A DNA stretch of 64,000 nucleotides from Cinnamomum chago (Eukaryota; Streptophyta; Magnoliopsida; Laurales; Lauraceae). The translations under genes and the position numbers were made by a program. This document shows positions 34,440 through 47,522 of this stretch, piece by piece (within the stretch, counting starts at the first letter, position 1; the number at the start of each line of letters is the position of its first letter). The notes below the pieces were generated by a model, which was not told the origin of the DNA, did no database searches, and saw only the letters and a program-made list of their open reading frames with translations. The DNA lies in assembly GCA_038049695.1 (NCBI GenBank), contig CP142452.1, positions 91,085,501-91,149,500 on the forward strand. Reading direction: 5' to 3'.

Positions 34440-37400
34440 TTAGTGATGCTCATCACCATGGCCATCAGGAGGTCCTCCCTCACCAATTACTTCCAGCTGA
34501 AAATCATATGAGAAGACATCACAAAACATACTCCAGCCCTAAAGGCAGTAGGGCAACATGTAACGACTAGGATGCTACAATTTCCGGAAAAAAAAAAAAA
34601 AAACACAGATTCTGGAAATGGGTGCATATGACTCGAATAAACCAGCATTAAGGTATGATGATATCCATCAGATGCTTTATACAATGAACAATTAAGCAAA
34701 AATAGAAAACAAAGAGCACAATACATAATAGTCTTTTATTTTGTAATTTCAAGAACTCAAGTAGGGAGAATGTTCTCCTATAAGCATATTGCATGTGCAG
34801 TCTAGCTCCATGAGGCCCGCTCGGGCCCACCTTTGATCAGTCCAGCCCCTCTCATACTCTTTCATACTGTGATCTGGCATGAGGCCCAACTTTACACTCA
34901 TCGAACCATCACCAACCATTGGATTGAATCTATAAAAAAATCTATGGTCTAAAGGCCATTAAAAATTTAAGGCTACTAAGGCTGATGTTTTGGATGACCC
35001 TTATCCATATGGAAACCTTCCATCTACCACTGTCCCAAAAATTGACATACATCTAAGTTGGCCCCACAAGCTGGACTGCATATCAATAATATGCAGTATG
35101 CTTGTAGCCACGTAGGTGAACATTTCCCCTTAAGTAGTATGTGGTAAAACAATGGGATATCAGTGCTCTAAGCAATGAGCATATCAATTACTCGAAGCAT
35201 ATACAAATTCTATTACCATAAGTGTGAGCTACAGAAACAGGCTTCTGAAAAGTAACTGGGATATCAACAATTATGGAAACTTAGGTGAATCATCTCCATA
35301 TTGATGATTTCAACAATTCAATTGCACTCCAAATCATTATCAGCATTAACTACTGATACGGGTTAAGGCAAAGAAGTCAAAAGGGAAAAAAGCAAAAAGA
35401 AGGGGAATTTTTTTTTTTATCCTAGCTAATGTGGCTTCCAATTCCTGTACCACCCTAAAAACAGTGAATGGAACCATCAATTCAACAACAACAACAACAA
35501 CAACAAAAAAAAAAGAAAAAGGAATCCTTTGTGATTCCAAAAAATGATATCATGCACTTTTCACTTTGTCAATGTTGCAGTAACATTTCATTTTAAGTTT
35601 TTAACAGTCAAAGCTAAACCAGAAAAGCTCAATCAGGATGTTTCAGTCTCAAAGTGACCTAGCTAAGTCCAAGCCGATGTCTAAATTTAGTCAAGCAATG
35701 AAAAATATATATATTTCATTAACTTTAACCATTTTCAGTTTTTTTGGCTCATTATATTTGACAATTATTTTATCAACTGATTTTTTTTATTGATATCAAC
35801 TGATATATATTCTTACCATGAAATATTGAGAACAAACAGAACACTCATGTGGCCTGTCTTTCTCCAGCCAAAACCACACGACATCATGCTCATCCTCTGC
35901 AAACAAAAAATTAGTTCAATTATATGGCTAATTAGCAAAGAGCTAGGCCTCTGTCTGCCAACATATAAAAGACATTTCTAGATAAAAATGCATTCAAAGA
36001 ACTGAGGTTCCAAATATACCGTTCTAATCCTCATTTTCAAAAAGTCATTTAAAAAAACATTTAAATAAAATGAGCTTGAAGCATGGAAGTGTTTTTCCAA
36101 TCAAGAAACAGCATTTTAGGCCACTTCTTAATCCTCAACCATTTATTCTTAATGCATCTTCTCTTCTCGAAACAGAACCAAGCAAAAATCAACATCCATG
36201 GTCAAAACAATGATGTCAATACTCTAATTGTAATTGACCTGGACTGTCCATTTTGGTCACTATTAATCAGATCACTGGAATTGTATGATCAAAGTTCTCG
36301 TTGAAATGCATGAAATAGTCCAAGATACAATGCCCAAATACCGGATGGATACAGCAGGCAGGGACATGCCACACGGGTGCAAAAGGGACACAGTATAAAT
36401 GAAGTATCGCACATGATACAATATGTTGCCTATTTTGAAGTCTTTGGGTATATCATAGAGCCCAAGATGCGGCCTGCACTATTGATGGACTAGATTGATG
36501 ATTTTTGTTGTAAAAAATCTGGCCAGTGGACAAGAGCCTGAACCATAGCACAGATGGAAGACATTCATTGTCGCAACCACAAGGCTGCAAGTTCAAGTCA
36601 AGTTACTTACAAAACATTGTTGCTAAAAGCATGTCACTCAATCTCGGTTCCTTTCAGTCAAATCGTCCAAAGCTTTTCATTTTGGTCAGCGTTCAGAAAG
36701 GGACATTGCACTTAAAGTTTCGGTTGGGATTCTGCACTCTTCAATCTAATCCCCCATTGGGTTCCAAATTCAGAGCTTATGACCAAGCAGGCAAAAATTC
36801 CATATTTCAGCCAAAATTTTCTCTGAAGTTGGTTTTGTACCATTATCCCTGCCATTAGGGTTGAATACGCATGGTTTTTTGTCTTTTCAATTAAAAGTAA
36901 GGCTTTTAGCCCCTTTAGGGCCTCACGCAATAAGCAATTCCATTTTTATTTTTTTTGGCTGAAAGCGATATTCCCTTCATTCGGCCACGACTTCTTCATT
37001 TGGATCCTCCCACCTCTGCAAAAAAAAAAGTAGGATTCTTTTTCTCGTGCAACTTAGGTGGGCTCCTTTCTTTCTTTCTTTCATCATAACAAGAACTGAG
37101 ATTCATTTATTAAGCATGTACTATAGCACATTCCATTGTTGATTTAGAAGAATTAATTATATATAGTTTATATGCTATTTTCACTTTTTTTATGTTTTTC
37201 ATATTTATCCTAACATCTTGTTATTATTAGTTTTTGAAATGGAACATCAAAATGCCAAAACAGCCAAAAAAAAATAGTTTCGAGACAGACCAAAGAGAGG
37301 TCTGAAATGAAATTGACAACAATGGCGCTAGCATGCACTCCATGCAAGCACCGGATAAAGAGGCTGGGTAATCATGTTCTAGTGCACCTAGTTATATAAA

Positions 37401-40400
37401 GGGCATAAATCTTATTTTGGGATGTTTTGGTAAGTTCTGAAAAGTTTATTAACCTTTTGAGAGAGACCTGAGAAAGGTTATTTTTATAATTCTACAAAAA
37501 TTACATAGCAAAACCCTACTTTGTGGGGTTTTTTCCCCCTGTTTTCTCATCTCAAAGGCTCAAAAAGTGAAGAAAAAGGATGAGGAGAAGAGAGAAGAAT
37601 GTAGACTCAAACCTCATCTCCACTCCCGGGGTATGTTTCTAATCTTAATCTTTTTCTTTCTTTCTTTTCTTTTCTTTTTTTCTTTTTTTTTTTTAATTTT
37701 TTTGTGTCAAAAGAAAGAGCCACGCCCTTCTTTTTTCTTTCCCATCATATGTTCCCATCATATGCGCAATTTTAAACATGGTTTCAGAAATCATATCAGT
37801 CAGTGCAAAAACCTTTATGTGTTATCCAATATATTGTTTCTTGACTGGTATTCTGATCTATTCTTTTTCTTAAAAAAAAAAAAATTTTAAAGCTAGAAAA
37901 TGAAATTTTGTGAATCTTCAATTTTAAAAAAAAATAATCAGTGTGTTAACCATAAAAAAGATACTCTTGGAATGTTATATATATATAATGATGAGAAATG
38001 TTCAAGTGCATCCATCCCTCACCATAGGGTGTTTTCAAGTACAAAAGGGGGATTTCAAGTACATGGGGTGAAGTACAAAAGGGAGATTCATGTGCAAAAA
38101 AGGGAAGCAGTACAAAAGGGAGATTCATGTGCAAAAAAGGGAAGCACCCCTCACCCTATGGTGAGGGATGGATGCACTTGAAACTTCCCCTATAATGATA
38201 TAGTGGTGATGGAAACAGAGTCCCATTTATGGTAGTTGTGTAACAAACATTTTACTTTGCAATGATTGCATCTAATACTTTACATGTTGGTTTTAGACTT
38301 AATATGGATTGATTTAATTTTAGTTCTTTTCAGTGGTTATGTAACAAAGCTTAGACTTCCAATGATTGCATTTACAATCTACATTGTTTTGTACTCAAAT
38401 GGATAAACCAAACCAAACCAAGCCTTTTCCCACTAGGTGGGGTCGGTTATATGGATTTGACGACGCTAATCAAATCTGTTTAGGGTCATGTCCTCCGTTA
38501 GATCCATGTAGGTAAGATCGTGTTTAATAGTTTCTTTCCAACTTCTCTTGGGTCTCCCTCTCCCTCTCCTACTCCTGGCAATCTCCATGCTTTCACACCT
38601 TTTAACAGGTGCCTCCGTTGGGCACCTTCTAACATGGCCGAACCATCTCAGTCGATTTTCTCTCATTTTATCTTCAATCAGTGCCATTCCTACTTTGCCC
38701 ATAATCTCCTCATTCCTAATCCTATCTCTCCTTGTGATCCCGCACATCCTTCTTAGCATTCTCATCTTCTTAACATAATTATGCTTTACTGCCCAATACT
38801 CTAATCCATATAACAACGCTGGACGTACCGCCACCTTCTAATACTTTCCTTTAACCTTGAGGGGGACTTTCCGATCACACAAGACCCCCGAAGCACTCCT
38901 CCATTTGGTCCACCCGGCCTAAATCCTGTGACTTACATTAGTATCAATCTCTCCATCCCGTTGCACCATAGATCCAATGTACCTAAAGTTTTCTTTCTCT
39001 ACAATCTTTTGTGTGCCCAAACTTACTTCTATGTTACCAAGTGTCCTACTTTGACTAAGCTTGTATTCCATATATTCCGTCTTGCATCGACTTAGCCTAA
39101 AACCTTTTGTCTCTAACGTTTTCCGCCACAATTCTAGCTTAGCATTCACTCATTCTCTCGTCTCATCCACTAAAACAATGTCATCTGCAAATAGCATACA
39201 CCATGGTACCTCATCCTGAATATGTCTTGTAATCTCATGCATAACTAGAGCAAACAAGTAATAGCTTAACGCTGAGCCTTGGTGTAGACCAATCGTGATA
39301 GAAAACTCTTTAGTCTCTCCGCAAAAGTTCTTATAGATGTCATGACTCTATCATACATATCCTCTATCGCCTCAATATATGCGACACACACTCTTTTCTT
39401 TTCCAGTACTCTCCACAGAATCTCCCTAGGAACCCGGTCATAGGCCTTCTCCAAGTCAATGAACACCATATGTAAATCTCTCTAACCTTCTCTATACTGT
39501 TCCATTAACCTTCTCAGGAGAAAGATAGCCTCCATGGTTGATCTCCCAGGCATGAAACTAAATTGATTCTCTGAAATGTTTGTTGTTCTTCTTAGTCTTC
39601 TCTCAACAACTCTCTCCCATAATTTCATCATATGGCTTATCAATTTAATCCCGTAGTAGTTCGCACAGTTCTGAATATCTCCTTTGTTCTTGTATAGAAG
39701 AAATATAGTAGTCACCTCTCAGTTCAGTTTCAATAGTGGTGATGTGCAATTATTTAATGTTTTATGTTTTAATTTGGGCAAACAAGTAGTAGACATTATT
39801 ATGTGGTTGTTAAGTTATATGAATTATTTAGGTTGTGTTCTCATTTTTTCATATTTTCTTAAGGATGCTTAGGCATGCACCTCGACTTGCGCCTGGCGCC
39901 TTAGGCTCCAACCAGTAATTTTGGCTGCCAATGAAATGATAATTTGAGTAACAAGGATTGTTCAAGGTGGAATATCTGTTGTCATAATTGAATCTTCACT
40001 GTCAAATCCAAACCACATTTGATTGTCATCAATCAAATGATAAGAACCATCTGATCTGATAAAAGACATACTCGACCAGCGTCAGTATCCAAGTTGAGAC
40101 TCATGTGTTGGTCAGATTGGCAATTAGACCTATGACATTGAAATTAATATGGATCATTTGCCTGGATTGACAAAGATTGAATAGTTAGAATCATCTTGAA
40201 CAAAGATTGAACGTCATGGACCATTAAAAAGAAAAAACATGGAACATCATGGGCAATCCAAGGTGAGGCAACAAGATGGCCTAAACTAAATTAATGACAA
40301 GAATGTTGTTATAACTTGTAATAGATCAATAGATCTACATTATCTATTTGAGTCATTAATTTTACAGTTAGAGTCACCTGTCCATGGTAAGACTCCAGTA

Positions 40401-42410
40401 ATCAAAGGTGGCGCTTACTGAAAAATGGTCCAACCAATGATGAGAGTTTTTTCATTGTGGATCCAAATTGTTCATTTTGGTCAACATTGACCAGATATAT
40501 AGAATCCTCGACTTAGATGATCCATCACTTAAAACAAGAGAAGTCACCATCTTATCAAATCTAGAAAAAGGGGCCAAACATTAGCACTTGCTGAGATTTC
40601 TTTTTTCTTTTCTTTTCTTCTTCTTCTTCTTTTTTTTTTGGCTGAGAGGGAGGTCTATTAAGTTAAATAGCCATTAAGTTAAATTGCTTTAGGACTGCTA
40701 AGCCAAGCAACATGCTAAGATCAAATCATTTTTCTGAAAAGTCATCTTCCAAAAAATCACTTAAGGTGAGAAGGCATTTTTCAGATATGTATTGCGAAAC
40801 AAGCATTTAATAAAAATCCAATCAATAAACTATAAACAAAACCATTCACATATAAAGAAAAAGAAATGAAGACCCAAGCAACTTACCACCCTCACCACCA
40901 GGGCATCCAACTATTCTTTTATCATAGTAGGATCTAACAATAGCAGGAGTTTCCTACAAATAAACCAGATATGAAAATAATTAACTATACACCGCTAAAA
41001 AATAGCATTAATAACATCCAAAGTAACAATGCACAAACATCATATGACCATATGCCCTTGAATCCTCCCAGATTAGAAGGTCCGAGTTCTTACATTGATG
41101 GCTTACAAACAAAAAGCTGATACTTTAAGAGAAGAACCAACAATGGTTCAAAAGGGAGGGGGGGCTCCTATTTTCTAGATCTGGGGGGCTTCCTCCATCA
41201 CAGTTTGTCCATCTCCGATGGCCCAATCATTAGTGGGTTCCTTTACTTTAAATTAGGTGCCGCAAACTGCTATACCTTTTCCAGGGCACAGGACCAAAAA
41301 GTTCTTCACATAAAATTAGAATCAGACAATCTCAGAAGAGAGTTTCAACTTAATCCACACAAACGACATCTCGAACACAAGTAAAAATCCAATGGTTCAT
41401 CTGGATACATCCTAGTCCAATATTTTCGCTCCTGACTTGATGAAAAACATGCCTACGACTCTATCCAGAAGAAAGAAAAAAAAAAGTTTCCTGGGCAGGG
41501 CGGAAGGCAGGTACCACAAGAGGCAGGACTCAGGTTTTTTAATTTTTTCTCTCCATCTCTATTCTACCTGCCCAGAAATGCTACATACATAAATCTAGAG
41601 GAAAGGCATCCTAACCCACAACACTTAGCAAAGGGTATCAGAGCATATCCTTAAAAGACACATTTCTCATCACTGTAGCAAAGGGCATCAGAGTATACCC
41701 TTAAAAGATAAACTTCTCATCATCTTGTCCTTCAAATAGAACCCTGGAAGGAGCTCATTGTCACAACTCATAGTTTCAGGTTCAATGTTCAAACAAGATA
41801 GATCAAGTGCTGCTTTCATATAAAACAAGACATATTTTAGGCATAGCCGATCACATGTAAATAAAACCAAATCATCATTTCCAGCATCACCATAAGATCA
41901 AAACCATTAAAACTGGTATTCACACAAACCTTGGTGCCAAACGGACCAGCGGGGGCATCCATGTCAAACCGCTTTCTTCCCTAAAATAAACCAATGAGGC
42001 ACGATTATAACAATCTCTTGAACGAAAAGCTTAAAAGAAAACAAAGGCATCAAAGACGTATTATATATTCATACGATATACCTCGATCTCGGCCTCGAGC
42101 TCCTCGCGCTCATGTCCGGTTGCAATCAACATTATGTTTTCTACTCTCTTCTTTCCGATACTGCTATCTGTCCACCACAAAAACCACCACCAATTCAATC
42201 GAAAAGAAGAAACAGAGAAAGAGATGGGGATTGGGGATTAGGGTTTTGATTACCGGAAACGGAAGTCGAGAAGAGATATGATGATGAGGATGAAGATGCG
42301 AGGAAGGAGGGATTCCGGACAGATGATCTACCGTTGGATCGGAGGAGATTGAGAGAAGATCTCCATGATGGCGATAGGGTTTGGAGTTGAGCTGAAACCC
42401 TTCTCCACAT
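34440..42410 (-). CDS. COX5B: Cytochrome c oxidase subunit 5b, mitochondrial
   Basis: Six coding exons on the minus strand: 42254-42410, 42082-42167, 41930-41980, 40887-40953, 35817-35896 and 34440-34496. They join in phase to 165 residues. The N-terminus [20 protein letters not shown] is Arg/Ser-rich without acidic residues, as in a mitochondrial presequence. The mature part has the conserved [20 protein letters not shown], then [16 protein letters not shown], then [20 protein letters not shown]. Next come [20 protein letters not shown] and a C-terminal GPP-like tail, [14 protein letters not shown]. The zinc-binding cysteines (GCPGG and ECSVC) are present. The product is a nuclear-encoded peripheral subunit of respiratory complex IV on the matrix side. 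The length matches plant COX5b. Intron 4 (35897-40886) is unusually long at 5 kb and contains a LINE fragment and a MITE. The gene appears intact. Confidence 0.95.
37993..38190. mobile_element. MITE of Mutator type with 9-bp target duplication
   Basis: Identical flanks TATAATGAT occur at 37984-37992 and 38191-38199. The inverted ends share TTCAAGTGCATCCATCCCTC followed by ACCATAGGGTG over about 39 bases with a few mismatches near the tips. The middle has a 44-bp direct repeat (GTACAAAAGGGAGATTCATG, then TGCAAAAAAGGGAAGCA). A 9-bp duplication indicates Mutator-type integration. It lies in COX5B intron 4. Confidence 0.85.
38399..39720 (-). mobile_element. 5'-truncated LINE fragment, RTE-like
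   Basis: On the minus strand, broken frames read in order. The first is a reverse transcriptase piece [20 protein letters not shown], then [20 protein letters not shown] (about 39715-39482). It is followed by [20 protein letters not shown] (39469-39266), then [20 protein letters not shown] (39149-38919). The last is the C-terminal block [50 protein letters not shown] (38834-38466). This order and the C-terminal block match plant RTE-clade non-LTR elements as I remember them. The tail ends in GGCTTGGTTTGGTTTGGTTTA rather than a long A run. Several frameshifts are visible between the pieces and the endonuclease part is missing. It is inserted antisense-neutral within COX5B intron 4, in the same orientation as the gene. 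Confidence 0.85.
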
Positions 42411-42679
42411 GATCTAAACTCTCTGAGAATCAGCTTGAAGAAGGAGAAGAAGAAGAAGATGGATTTGCAGTTTTTCGAATCTGAAATCGCTCGCATGGAA
42501 GCAGAGGTTGGTTTTGAGGGTTTTACGAGGGAAGATTTTCAAAAACATAATAAACTTTTGGCTGATTTTAAAAAAAAGTACACCAATTAAAGCCTTGAGC
42601 TTTTGAGAAAGATTTCAATTAAAGCCTTGAGCTTTTGTCTTATTTCATTAAATGAAACCATCTTCAAAACTTTTCTGAA

Positions 42680-43040
42680 TAGGGTGTAAGTTTTTTACTA
42701 AGTTTTTAATTAAGGACAACGGGCCATTTTTAGGATATTTTTTGGCAAATTTTTTCCTCAGTTTATTAAAATTCCTAAATTGCCCTTCATTTAAATTCAT
42801 GTTTGCTTTCGGCAACCACTTCATGCCATCAAACGTTGGGTTCCATCGGTTACTGCAAGGACGCTGGTGAAAGAAAGGAAGAGAAGAGAAGAGAAGATAT
42901 AGGAAAATGAGAAGTTTTTTTATTTCAAAAAAGGCTATTTTGGATATTTTAAAAAATTCAAAGAAAAAGTCACTAAATATACCTTTTAATGGTTGGTTGT
43001 CCTTAATTAAAAATCTACTGAAAACCTTAGGCCCTAATTT
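42680..43040. repeat. Probable fold-back MITE upstream of COX5B
   Basis: The left arm (…ACTAAGTTTTTAATTAAGGA, then CAAC) pairs with the right arm (GTTGTCCTTAATTAAAAATC, then TACTGAAAAC). Outward sequence is partly complementary. The ends and target duplication are unclear, and the call is tentative. Confidence 0.4.
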
Positions 43041-44099
43041 GAAAAAGTTTAAAATTATGTCCTTTTAGAAAATAAGGCAAAAACTTAACACCTTATTTGA
43101 AAAAAAAATTAAATTAAAAAAGTACAAAATTTTTCCATAGTTTCTTCAATCAAGTCCTCTCCATAAAAAAAAGTTTTAAAAAATGACAATAAATGCTATT
43201 ATGCTGTTTCTTCAAATTTTACCTTTAATAAATAATTTAAGAGAAATAATGAAGTCTGCCCAAATGACTTAGTGGGGCCTATTTCAACCACTTTTATGCA
43301 TGAAAATCAAAATGGTGATTTTGGAGAGGAAAGAGGCTAAGGAAAGACAAAAACCTCTTATAAAAGGGTATTTTTGTCGTTCTAAAAAAAATTAGGGTAA
43401 AAACCAAATTAAAAATCATTGTTAAAAACTTTTATATTTTTTTGAAATATTTAAAACTACATGGAATTTTTTTTTTCTTTTTTTGCTATCCTGTTTGGCA
43501 ATTCACTTGTAAAGTGAATTGAAACTGAATGACCAATTTTAAAAGATAAAGAGAAGAATAAGGTCTTGTCAAAAAGTATAAAATTTTAAAATCCATTTTA
43601 TTGAATTTTTGCCATTTTGTGGTAAGTGGAGGAACTTTTTGGATTAAAAAAGAGTGGGTTTTTTTTTTTCTTTTCTTTTGGTGGAATATTGAGATTCCCC
43701 TTTTGACTTCTTTTGAAAACAAAAAAAGATAAGGTGATTTTTAAAATTTTATATTTTTTTATAAGACCCCGTTCTTTTCTTGTCTCTTAAAAGTGACCAA
43801 ATACTTTAAATTTATTTTACAAGTGAATTGTCAGATGGGCCCGGAGTTACAAAACAAGACAGGAGAGCTTAATAGCTAGCATGTGTGAGCTTATCGTTTG
43901 AGTGAACAGCTGCCGGGTATGAATTGAGCGGGGGCCCCACTTATGGTGTTATTGACAGCCCATCAAGATGTAGAGTCCACCTTGGTGCCTGCCCATCACA
44001 GGAGTGAGTGTTCATCTAAAGCATTCGGTAAATTTTAGAGCCTCCAAGTGGTTTGGATTATATAGATGGTTACGATGATCATATCATTCGGGAGGACCT

Positions 44100-44387
44100 G
44101 AGAACGACTCTTTACCTTAGTCGTACGGAGTCCTAATTTTCATTGGAAGGTCTTGGGTTCGAACCCTCCCTCCTCCTTTGCATATGTGAGTTTTATTGTC
44201 TCACATGTGTGAGTTGTGTTAATTCTCCTCGCATGTGTGAGTTTCCATCACCGTACATGTGTGAGTTGTGTGTATGTATCCTTTTATTTGTGAGTTATCA
44301 TCACCTCACATGTGTGAGTTGTGTCCGTGTCTCCTCGCATGTGCAAGTTGGGTCCCAGCTCCTTTGTTGGGTTACGAGAAAAAAAAA
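44100..44387 (+). mobile_element. SINE with internal minisatellite
   Basis: It starts GAGAACG, has a perfect B box (GGTTCGAACCC at 44156-44166), ends …TTGGGTTACGAG plus an A run, and is flanked by TTCGGGAGGACCT (44087-44099) and TCCGGGAGGTCTT (44388-44400), ten of 13 bases alike. The middle has several copies of a ~30-50-bp unit built on CATGTGTGAGTTGTGT. The 3' part matches the SINE at 19419-19602. Confidence 0.7.
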
Positions 44388-46413
44388 TCCGGGAGGTCTT
44401 TTTGTTCTATTCATAATCATAACCTTCTTTGTTGGAAGAAAAATCTCATTAGTGAGGCCTGTTTTTGTTCTAAACTTGACGGAACCAGGCTCCTCAAAAC
44501 TTTTTAGTTAGGAGAATTTTACTCTAATCAGTGAAAGGAAAAAGATTATGCATTTCACACACCATTAATTTAGGTGTGGATATGTCTCGGGCTGTTGGTA
44601 AGCTAGTTAGGGACATGTGGTGTTCAGGGGTGTATTAGTTCGAGTCCCCTTTGAAAGAAAATAAATGTAAAACAAGGGGGCTATGCATGTAATTTAATTT
44701 GGGCACTCTTATTCTAGAAATTTATGGTAAAATATGTTCCAGTGGACCATTACCGAAGAGGATTTAGGATGTGTTTGTGTAATGCATTGAAAGAGGAAAG
44801 CTCTTATGTGAAAACAGGTTCCAATGGGAGAGGATTGGCTCTGCTTTTCTATGTCAGGAAAGAAAAATAGAGAGTTTTGGCATTTTTCATGGTGAAACAC
44901 ATAATATTGGGGATATGAAATGAAACGAAAGTTTCATTTTCGTGGAAAATCTTAACTTTTCTAGGATTTGATTTACTAAGGCGAGGGCCTGATATTCATT
45001 TCCATCTCCCTTTAATTTATTTTTCGTTAAATGAGTGATTATTTGATAGTCATTTATGGATCTTCACTTTTGTTTTTACAATTTTAGATAGTTTTAGGAA
45101 TCCAGTTCTCATGCCCTGTTCATGTAGAAGAATTTCTAACAAAAATATCATATGTTGGGAATTTTTTAGAGCAATTTTAGTTATTCTCCCCCAACATTTG
45201 AAATTTTAGTACCGTCACTTTCACCCGAGAATTCTCTGAATTTTATCCTCCACAATGATAGGTTGTGCTTGAGCATTTGTAAATTGTGCTGAAGGATATC
45301 ATTAGGAGAATTTGTAATGGAAAAATGTTATCTCACCATATTCGATAATTTATATATTATTATTTTTTTTTTTAGACAACTTTTTTCAAAATATATTCAT
45401 TTAGCTAGTTTATGGATTGCAGGTATTTTGTCAATTTGATGGGATCCAAAAATTAAAATGTCAGGATAAGCATTTTCCACTTTACAAAAATGTCCTATGT
45501 TTCATTTTTATCAATGTCGGGATAAGGCTCCCCCTGCTCGTATGTCAATTTGCTGGGGCAGTTATGTATGGTTCTTGATGAGATCTTTTGTATGAAAATT
45601 CACAGTGAGATGGGGATGATTTGCAAACATAGAAGGAATGCAAGAATACCATCTGGGTTGTCTAGAGGAGTGAATTTCTCATTCCTTGAGATCAATGTGG
45701 GTATCACTCTATACTTTTGGGGCCGGAGAGAGAGAGAGAGAGAGAGAGGTGCATTACATTGTTGTTTGATCCATGCATGGTTCCACAGTCTGCAACATGG
45801 AACATAATTCCCGTGCTCCCATAAGCATGGGGATGATTTCTCAGTATGCATTGCTTCTTAATGAGGGCCTCTAATTTTAATTGCCTTGCCCGTACAACGG
45901 GTCCACCTTGGACAGACAATGGAACAAGAATTTCTCCATTTGATCAAATCTCAATATTCGGACAAGTGGAATTTTTGCAGTTGAGTATGCGCTGTTGGCT
46001 ATATTTTCTTCAAACATTCATTTTCGAGTCACCTATCAGAGGCTATTTCTGTTCAGTGGGACACCTATTTTTCTGACCGATCGATCTGCAATATATAGGA
46101 CGCACTTCAGATGAAGGACCCCATCTGCTCAATATCCTTGCAAAGTGGATAGTTCTGATCACAACACCAAAACATCGATGAACTCATTGATAAATTACTA
46201 ATTGCCTTGCGGATTAAGTGATTCAAACGCACAAGAAACTGTGTTTGTCTCGTGGGACCTTTGCTCAACTCAAAGTAAAAGATTACTTACTTCCCTCATA
46301 GAGAATCGAAGAAAAAGAGATTGGTTTCTTTTAATACGGGGAAGGTTACATATAGCTCTTTATTCTCCCCTTGCCATATGAGTCCCAAAAAAACATACAG
46401 TTCATGCCGTCTC

Positions 46414-46519
46414 CATGGGCGGACCATGTGTTATGGGCTGGGGCAACTTAAAATAATAATTGAGTTTTTCAATTGACCATTGTGAGCCCCCTTCAAAACA
46501 CAATCATGGTCCGCCACTG
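46414..46519. mobile_element. 106-bp hAT MITE overlapping the AMT2 stop codon
   Basis: The left end CATGGGCGGACCATGTG mirrors the right end (CAGTGGCGGACCATGATTG on the minus strand). The octamers GCCGTCTC (46406-46413) and GCCCTCTC (46520-46527) flank it with one mismatch, the 8-bp duplication expected of hAT. The terminus resembles that of the hAT element at 10290. The last codons of the AMT2 frame lie inside its right end. Confidence 0.85.
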
Positions 46520-47466
46520 GCCCTCTCAACTTGACCACCAGTCCTGGCCACCTGGTTAACTTCAGCATTTAGAATTGGAGATCCAACAAAAGCCTCTTGA
46601 GTGTCATCTTTCTGCCAGATTGAATAGGCTTCCTCCCCATGAACTGCATCATCTCCAATCTCCAGCTCTTCATCAGACAGCCTCAGCGGCACTATGAGTT
46701 GTACCAGCAGGCAGATTATGCTTGTCGAGACGATATTAAGCACCACGACGAACAAAATGCCTACCAGTTGAAGAAGCAGCTGTCGGAATCCATAGTGGAC
46801 TTGGCCCATGTTGAACCCATAGAAGAGTCCCACGAACTTGCCCGGGGAGCTGTAGAAGAGGCGGTTGAGCTTAGGCTCTGCCAAGAGTCCTGTGAGGATG
46901 CCTCCTAGGCTTCCTGCAATGGCGTGGGTGTGTAAGACGGCCATGGTGTCGTCCACCTTCTGGAGGAGCTCGGACTTCTTGTGGATCACCATCATGGTGT
47001 ACCATGGGATGGAGCCTGACAGAATCCCCATGAGAATGGGGGCCCACCCCTGTACCACTCCTGAGCATCAATCATCATAAATCAGTGCAATAAGTTAATA
47101 TAATTTTACCCAGATTAATTTGTTATATGCTGAATTTTATATGATCTAATATATATACAAGATGTGGTTGCTCGGAATGCCTTCTTGGTGCACTTGGACC
47201 CTATACTTTGTAAACTATACAAAAGTTTTGACCTTGCTAAGATGAATTATGAGTTTCTGTGAGTAACAATGAAGGATTGAATTCGAAATATAGTAAAAGG
47301 GGGAGACACTTGATAGGAAGTAGTGAGCAAAGACATTAGTTCAAATTGAGTAAGCAGTGTAAAAGTAAAACTCAAGTTGTGTGGAAAAGTAGAATTTAAA
47401 AATGCAATCTTAAATAATTAGAATTAGCCTCTTATGTAACATCATCCATTATCCTGCACTCGAGTC

Positions 47467-47522
<56 letters not shown>

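Larger units (their letters stand above)
42411..46413. other. Intergenic region between COX5B and AMT2
   Basis: It contains the COX5B promoter region at its left side, a probable inverted-repeat element around 42680-43040 (TTTTTAATTAAGGACAAC and its complement), a SINE at 44100-44387 and an (AG)n run at about 45727-45748. No coding exon is recognised. Confidence 0.5.
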
